From the NCBI GenBank assembly GCA_900544455.1, contig UQVJ01000066.1, forward strand, positions 1 to 9,681: a stretch of DNA of 9,681 nucleotides, given 5' to 3'. Both the position numbers and the translations under genes were made by a program. Position 1 is the first letter of the stretch, and every line of letters starts with the position of its first letter. Of this stretch, positions 5,961 to 9,681 are shown one piece after another. The notes below the pieces were generated by a model. That model had not been told where the DNA came from. It saw only the letters and a program-made list of their open reading frames with translations, and made no database searches. The DNA is from an uncultured Eggerthella sp. GTDB taxonomy: Bacteria > Actinomycetota > Coriobacteriia > Coriobacteriales > Eggerthellaceae.

Positions 5961-7220
5961 ATGAGCGTGCATTGTAAAACCGTTTTGGCTAACGGCATTA
6001 CTGTCATTAGCCGAACCATGCCTGATGTCCGCTCTGTTTCTCTGGGACTCTGGTTTAACGTTGGCTCACGTGATGAACGTCCCGATCAGGCAGGTTTAAC
6101 TCATTTTATGGAGCATATGATGTTCAAAGGGACGCCTACCAAGGGTCCGTTGGATATCTCAATGCATTTCGATCGACTTGGAGCGGAGCTTAACGCATTC
6201 ACGTCAAAGGAATACACCTGCTACTATGCTCGCTTTGTTGACGATAAGCTTGAGGATGCGCTCTCTGTTTTGGCGGAAATGGTGATTGAATCTAACTTTG
6301 CTCAAGATGCCATTGATACCGAACGTGAAGTTGTGATTGAAGAGATCGCGCGTTCCGAAGACACCCCCGATGATTATGTTTACGAGCTTTATTCGCAGAG
6401 CAATTTGCCTAACCACCCTTGCGGCTTACCCGTTCTGGGAACCCGAGAGAGGGTTGGTGGTTATCGACATGCTGATTGCGCTGATTTTCATGCTGAACAT
6501 TACCATGCCGGGAACCTAACGTTAGCGGCGGCGGGCAATGTAGACCATGATCGGCTGGTGGCATTGGCAATGCGCTATTTCGATGGCATGAAGCCTGGGA
6601 AAAAGGAGCAACGTAAGCTTCTTCAGCCTTGTTTTGCCTCGGGTCTATTTAGTCAGAAACGCGATATCGAGCAAGCCCATATCGTGTATGGAGTGCCTTG
6701 GCTGCCGTTGGGTAACGATCGTCGTTATGTTGCTACGGTGCTTACTACCATTCTTGGTGGCTCTATGTCTTCTCGTTTGTTTCAGGAGGTTCGCGAAAAG
6801 CGCGGCCTTGTCTATTCGATCTATGCGATGCAGGCAGGTTATCAGGGTGTTGGGCAGTGGTGCATTTACGCTGGCACACGACCATCTAACACTCGGGAAG
6901 TAATGCAGCTTATTCGTTCCGAATTGAATGCAATTGCTCAAGACTGCGTTTCCGATGATGAGCTTTCTCGCAACATCGATCTAATCTGCGGTCAGCTTCT
7001 TCTTGGCTTGGAATCAACTAATTCCCACATGGTTCGTCTAGGCAAACGCGAAACCCTTGGATTGGATCAAACCACTCCTGAACAGCAGACGGAAGGATAT
7101 CGAGCTGTTACTAAGCAGCAAGTGCTTGACCTGGCTCAAGAGCTCCTCTTGGCAGATCCAGCCATTGCCGTAATATCACCCTATAGCCAAGATGAACTTT
7201 CGGATCTTGTTTTTGGCTAA
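5961..7220 (+). CDS. M16 family zinc metallopeptidase (processing-peptidase-like)
   Basis: The 419-residue product is a single-unit M16B peptidase related to the mitochondrial processing peptidase beta subunit and Bacillus YmxG/MlpA. The inverted zinc motif HFMEH (48-52) supplies both histidines and the catalytic glutamate E51. E128 in VVIEEI lies 76 residues after H52, as the third metal ligand requires. The carboxy-terminal half keeps GGSMSSRLFQEVREKRGLVYS (starting at 266), with the conserved arginine and tyrosine. No signal peptide is visible, so it should be cytoplasmic and probably cuts peptides. It very likely shares a transcript with the TSCPD gene. M16 genes between pnp and dapB are a conserved actinobacterial feature. 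The start has AAAGGA at 5944-5949, somewhat far upstream. Confidence 0.95.
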   Translation: MSVHCKTVLANGITVISRTMPDVRSVSLGLWFNVGSRDERPDQAGLTHFMEHMMFKGTPTKGPLDISMHFDRLGAELNAFTSKEYTCYYARFVDDKLEDALSVLAEMVIESNFAQDAIDTEREVVIEEIARSEDTPDDYVYELYSQSNLPNHPCGLPVLGTRERVGGYRHADCADFHAEHYHAGNLTLAAAGNVDHDRLVALAMRYFDGMKPGKKEQRKLLQPCFASGLFSQKRDIEQAHIVYGVPWLPLGNDRRYVATVLTTILGGSMSSRLFQEVREKRGLVYSIYAMQAGYQGVGQWCIYAGTRPSNTREVMQLIRSELNAIAQDCVSDDELSRNIDLICGQLLLGLESTNSHMVRLGKRETLGLDQTTPEQQTEGYRAVTKQQVLDLAQELLLADPAIAVISPYSQDELSDLVFG

Positions 7221-7240
7221 TCTGTAGATTCATTTAGTTG

Positions 7241-7344
7241 GCGGCTGCGTTTGTTCTGATTTTGCGCCGCTTAAACCGCTTACAAGTGCTTAACATATTT
7301 GAATCATTTATGTCGTATAGTTGCGTTTAGGTCCCTGAAAAGGG
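7241..7344 (+). promoter_or_regulatory. Upstream region of dapB with small hairpins and direct repeats
   Basis: The 143-base gap before dapB holds a GCGGC/GCCGC hairpin with a bulge (7241-7270) and three GCTTA direct repeats starting at 7269, 7278 and 7288. A possible -10 TATAGT lies at 7316-7321 with no convincing -35 at normal spacing. A small CCCT-GAAA-AGGG hairpin (7333-7344) is followed by five T residues. It is too short for a lysine riboswitch, and none is seen. A promoter for dapB is plausible but weakly supported. Confidence 0.3.
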
Positions 7345-7363
7345 TTTTTGAATAGGAGTTCGA

Positions 7364-8128
7364 ATGATTGCTGTTGCTGTTGCTGGCTATGCTGGCCGCA
7401 TGGGTTCTGCCGTTGTTGATGCAGTCACTGCTGCCGATGACATGGAGGTGGTGTGTGGAATCGATCCCTTTGGCGGGGAAGCGCCATTCGCTACCTATAA
7501 AAGCATCGATGAGGCACTTCAGGGCGTCGCCTTTGATGTTTTGGTCGATTTTACCCAACCTAGCGTTGTCGCAAAGACCTTGGAAAAGGCTTTACCGGCG
7601 GGCGTGGATTGCGTCGTAGGCACAACGGGCATGAGCGACGAAACGCTTGAGAGCCTTGCTGCTAGCGCTAAACCCGGTACGTGCTTGTTCTATGCTCCGA
7701 ACTTCACTACTGGTGCGGTTCTTATGATGGAATTTGCAAAGGCCGCTGCTCCTTATTTTCCTGAAGCGGAAGTCATTGAATTCCATCACTGCAATAAGAA
7801 GGATGCACCTAGCGGTACCGCGGTGCGTACCGCTCAGATGATCTCCCGTTCCCGAGGCTTTAACAGTGGTGCTCCTGGTAGCGAAACCGAGATCGATGGG
7901 TGTGAAGGTGCACGTGGCGCCTTGGTAGAAGGCGTTCCTGTGCATTCTGTTCGCTCTATGGGATACGTTGCGAGCCAGGAAGTTATTTTCGGATCGATGG
8001 GTCAGACGCTGACGATTCGTCACGATTCATGGGATCGTACTTCCTACATGCCAGGTGTTCTCCTTGGTATCCGTTCGGTAGGTAAATGCAACGGCTTGGT
8101 CGTTGGTTTGGAAAACTTCATGGCATAG
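7364..8128 (+). CDS. dapB: 4-hydroxy-tetrahydrodipicolinate reductase
   Basis: DapB reduces the DapA product to tetrahydrodipicolinate with NADH or NADPH, the second step of the diaminopimelate and lysine branch. The 254 residues include the nucleotide-binding loop VAGYAGRMG (6-14), VGTTGMS, NFTTGAVLMM, and the active-site signature HHCNKKDAPSGTA (141-153), with the conserved histidine pair and K145. The carboxy-terminal part, with GQTLTIRHDSWDRTS and PGVLLGIRSV, closely resembles actinobacterial DapB; the usual glutamate in GETL is glutamine here. AGGAG (7354-7358) sits five bases before ATG 7364, an ideal ribosome binding site. dapA follows after a 56-base gap, so the two probably form an operon. 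Confidence 0.97.
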   Translation: MIAVAVAGYAGRMGSAVVDAVTAADDMEVVCGIDPFGGEAPFATYKSIDEALQGVAFDVLVDFTQPSVVAKTLEKALPAGVDCVVGTTGMSDETLESLAASAKPGTCLFYAPNFTTGAVLMMEFAKAAAPYFPEAEVIEFHHCNKKDAPSGTAVRTAQMISRSRGFNSGAPGSETEIDGCEGARGALVEGVPVHSVRSMGYVASQEVIFGSMGQTLTIRHDSWDRTSYMPGVLLGIRSVGKCNGLVVGLENFMA

Positions 8129-8184
8129 TGCCGTGCATCATGCAATAATGAGCCACGTTGAATTAGCGAATGAAGGAGTTACAC

Positions 8185-9087
8185 ATGACCGCTGCAAATG
8201 AGCCACGCTTTGGTCGCATGATTCCCGCAATGGTTACCCCGTTTGACGAAAATCTTGATCTCGACCTAGAACAGGTACGTGCCTTGGCTCGCCGCCTTGT
8301 CGACGGCGGAAGCGATGCCCTTATCGTTAATGGCACTACTGGTGAAAGCCCTACGGTGTTCTACCCTCAGAAGATGAAGCTTTTTGAAGCTGTTCTTTCT
8401 GAAGTGAAGGGCGAAGTGCCGGTTATTGCTAATGTCGGAGACAATTGCACCGCCGATACGGTCGATTTTGCTCGTGACGTTCAGAAGCTTGGCGTAGATG
8501 CGTTCATGCTGGTAGTCCCTTACTATAACAAGCCTCCTCAAGAAGGCCTGTACCAGCACTTTAAGACTATCGCTGATGCTGTTGATCTTCCTATTATTCT
8601 TTATAACATTCCAGGTCGTACCGGTATTAATATGACCCCCGAGACAACGCTGCGCCTTGCCAATGATTGTGAGAATATCGTTGCTATCAAGGAAGCTTCT
8701 GGTGATCTTGATCAAGTAGCTGAAATTATCGATAATGCACCCGAAGGATTCGATGTGTATTCTGGTGACGATTCCCTCACTTACGACATGATGAAGCTAG
8801 GTGCTGCTGGTGTGATCTCTACGACTGGCAATGTCGCGCCTGATCGTATGAAGCAAATTACCACCCTTTGCGCTGAGGGGAAATTTGACGAAGCTGCTGT
8901 TGCCAACGAAAAGCTCCTGCCTTTGATGAACGAGCTTTTCGTTACGGCTAATCCTATTATGGTTAAAGAGGCCTTGAATCTTTCCGGCTTCCATGTTGGT
9001 GGTGTTCGCCTTCCTTTGGTGAATGCTACGCCTGAGCAATCTGCCCATCTGGCTCAGGTGATGCGCGAGGTCGGAGTGTTGAATTAG
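8185..9087 (+). CDS. dapA: 4-hydroxy-tetrahydrodipicolinate synthase
   Basis: DapA condenses pyruvate with aspartate semialdehyde, the committed step towards diaminopimelate and lysine. The 300-residue product is a complete aldolase-type barrel of usual length. It shows GTTGES (50-55) with the threonine pair, YYNKPPQEGLYQHF, the catalytic tyrosine Y140 in YNIPGRTG with the conserved R145, and the Schiff-base lysine K169 in AIKEASGD. I chose ATG 8185 because AAGGAG (8173-8178) lies six bases upstream. An in-frame ATG at 8170 has no ribosome binding site, and its own first codons contain this one, so the longer form is less likely. It is followed by a strong terminator, so it ends the transcript. 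Confidence 0.97.
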   Translation: MTAANEPRFGRMIPAMVTPFDENLDLDLEQVRALARRLVDGGSDALIVNGTTGESPTVFYPQKMKLFEAVLSEVKGEVPVIANVGDNCTADTVDFARDVQKLGVDAFMLVVPYYNKPPQEGLYQHFKTIADAVDLPIILYNIPGRTGINMTPETTLRLANDCENIVAIKEASGDLDQVAEIIDNAPEGFDVYSGDDSLTYDMMKLGAAGVISTTGNVAPDRMKQITTLCAEGKFDEAAVANEKLLPLMNELFVTANPIMVKEALNLSGFHVGGVRLPLVNATPEQSAHLAQVMREVGVLN

Positions 9088-9113
9088 TCTTCGGCGTCTG
9101 TCATATATCTTTC

Positions 9114-9142
9114 AAAAGCGAGGTTTCGACCTCGCTTTTTTT
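9114..9142 (+). terminator. Rho-independent terminator after dapA
   Basis: AAAAGCGAGGT (9114-9124) and ACCTCGCTTTT (9129-9139) form a perfect 11-base-pair stem closed by a TTCG tetraloop and followed by T residues to 9142. It separates the dap genes from RNase J. Confidence 0.95.
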
Positions 9143-9272
9143 GTGGGATTGCCTGCCAATATCCAGTTTTGTTTCAATTGAATCTTCGTTTACGCTTCAG
9201 GGGATATGGGGAAGAATTCATGAATGATTAACAAATTAGAACAAGGAACGTTATTATTAATTAGTTAATCTA

Positions 9273-9287
9273 TGCGTAATTTACGCA
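9273..9287. promoter_or_regulatory. 15-base palindrome upstream of RNase J, candidate operator
   Basis: TGCGTAA-T-TTACGCA is a perfect odd palindrome inside an AT-rich stretch, about 90 bases before the RNase J start codon. Its size and symmetry suit a dimeric regulator. It is too tightly closed for an RNA hairpin. No regulator is named. Confidence 0.4.
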
Positions 9288-9301
9288 CTGTTTTGGTCTG
9301 C

Positions 9302-9338
9302 AGATGGGCCTTTCTTGCTAGGTATCAGGGCCTCATCT
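9302..9338 (+). promoter_or_regulatory. Imperfect hairpin upstream of RNase J
   Basis: AGATG and GGCCTT (9302-9312) pair with AGGGCC and CATCT (9327-9338), leaving one bulged T and a 14-base loop. It matters as RNA only if transcription starts upstream of it; if the promoter at 9315-9344 is used, it would lie in promoter DNA. Confidence 0.3.
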
Positions 9339-9344
9339 TATATA
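9315..9344 (+). promoter_or_regulatory. Weak candidate promoter for RNase J
   Basis: TTGCTA (9315-9320) and TATATA (9339-9344) are 18 bases apart and each match consensus at four of six positions. Transcription would start near 9351, giving a short leader before ATG 9377. Confidence 0.35.
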
Positions 9345-9376
9345 CGAAATACAAACACAGAACGAAAAGGAACCTT

Positions 9377-9658
9377 ATGGCTGAAGAAATCAACGAGCCG
9401 AAAAATAGTCAGGATAAACCTCAGGCAACGGAATCGGTGAAGCACGTTCACCTTGAGCGAAAGCGCCCAAAACTATCGAGGTTCGATGACGAGAGTTCGA
9501 AGGGTGCTAAGGAAAAGGGATCTGAGCAAGGCAAGAAACACCATTCTCAGAATCCTAATCGCGGGAAAAAATCAGGACAGCACAATCATGCCGGCAAGCG
9601 TGATCCTAAGGCGAAGCTTCGTATTATCCCTTTGGGTGGTCTTGATGCCATCGGTAAA
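9377..9658 (+). CDS. rnj: Ribonuclease J, amino-terminal fragment (gene cut by contig end)
   Basis: RNase J is a metallo-beta-lactamase enzyme with endo- and 5'-exonuclease activity that matures and degrades RNA. Only 94 genuine codons are present. Residues 81-94, LRIIPLGGLDAIGK, match the first strand and loop of the RNase J catalytic domain, normally followed by N-M. The HxHxDH zinc motif lies beyond the contig. Residues 1-80 form a long, lysine-, histidine- and glutamate-rich, probably disordered extension. GAAAAGGA (9363-9370 region) supplies the ribosome binding site for ATG 9377. The position directly after dapA matches the actinobacterial order. From 9658 on the frame continues as DRKSTRL, which is translated adapter and not protein. 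Confidence 0.88.
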
Positions 9659-9681
9659 GATCGGAAGAGCACACGTCTGAA
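9658..9681 (+). other. Illumina TruSeq adapter sequence at the contig end (artefact)
   Basis: The last 24 bases match the start of the standard TruSeq read-through adapter (begins AGATCGGAAGAGC and continues through ACACGTCTGAA). The first A may be genomic or the added A-tail. The frame-shifted reading gives the peptide IGRAHV, a familiar adapter-derived artefact. This segment should be trimmed. Confidence 0.97.

Noticed and set aside
7221..7363. Lysine riboswitch before dapB
   Set aside because: The gap is shorter than a lysine riboswitch and shows none of its conserved stems.
7811..7834. AGCGGTAC/GTACCGCT inverted repeat with GGTACCGCGG, reminiscent of a T-box
   Set aside because: It lies inside dapB at the conserved DAPSGTA codons, far from any leader, and lacks the other T-box parts.
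8170..8184. ATG 8170 as the dapA start
   Set aside because: It has no ribosome binding site of its own, and the AAGGAG just after it serves ATG 8185.

Overview
This 9.7 kb window reads as a chromosomal segment of an actinobacterium, most likely a member of the Coriobacteriia. That placement is an inference. It rests on the order rpsO-pnp-M16 peptidase-dapB-dapA-rnj, which matches the conserved actinobacterial arrangement known from Streptomyces, on a DapB carboxy-terminus that looks actinobacterial, on a second EF-G-like factor, and on roughly even base composition rather than the high GC of Streptomyces. All genes are on the + strand.

Layout. Positions 1-164 hold the 3' end of a gene whose last 53 codons resemble the RecO carboxy-terminus. 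A leader with a strong hairpin precedes an EF-G-like GTPase (350-2407). A 516-base stretch without genes follows; it holds a good terminator, many inverted repeats and a clear promoter. Then comes rpsO (2924-3211) with its own terminator, pnp (3345-5549), another strong terminator, a small TSCPD-domain protein (5688-5933), an M16 zinc peptidase (5961-7220), dapB (7364-8128), dapA (8185-9087) with a terminator, and the first 94 codons of a ribonuclease J gene.

How the genes fit together. S15, PNPase and RNase J link ribosome assembly with RNA turnover. DapA and DapB catalyse the first two steps of the branch leading from aspartate semialdehyde to diaminopimelate and lysine, needed for peptidoglycan and protein. 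The M16 peptidase sits between these two groups, as in other actinobacteria. The EF-G paralogue appears to be a separate transcription unit.

The last 24 bases (9658-9681) are not genomic: they match the Illumina TruSeq read-through adapter. The contig therefore ends in adapter, and the RNase J reading frame runs into it. I found no mobile element, CRISPR array, tRNA or rRNA, and no clear new multi-gene system. The most interesting signals are in the non-coding parts: the rpsO leader, the repeat-rich gap before it, and the terminator sitting in the leader of the TSCPD-M16 pair.
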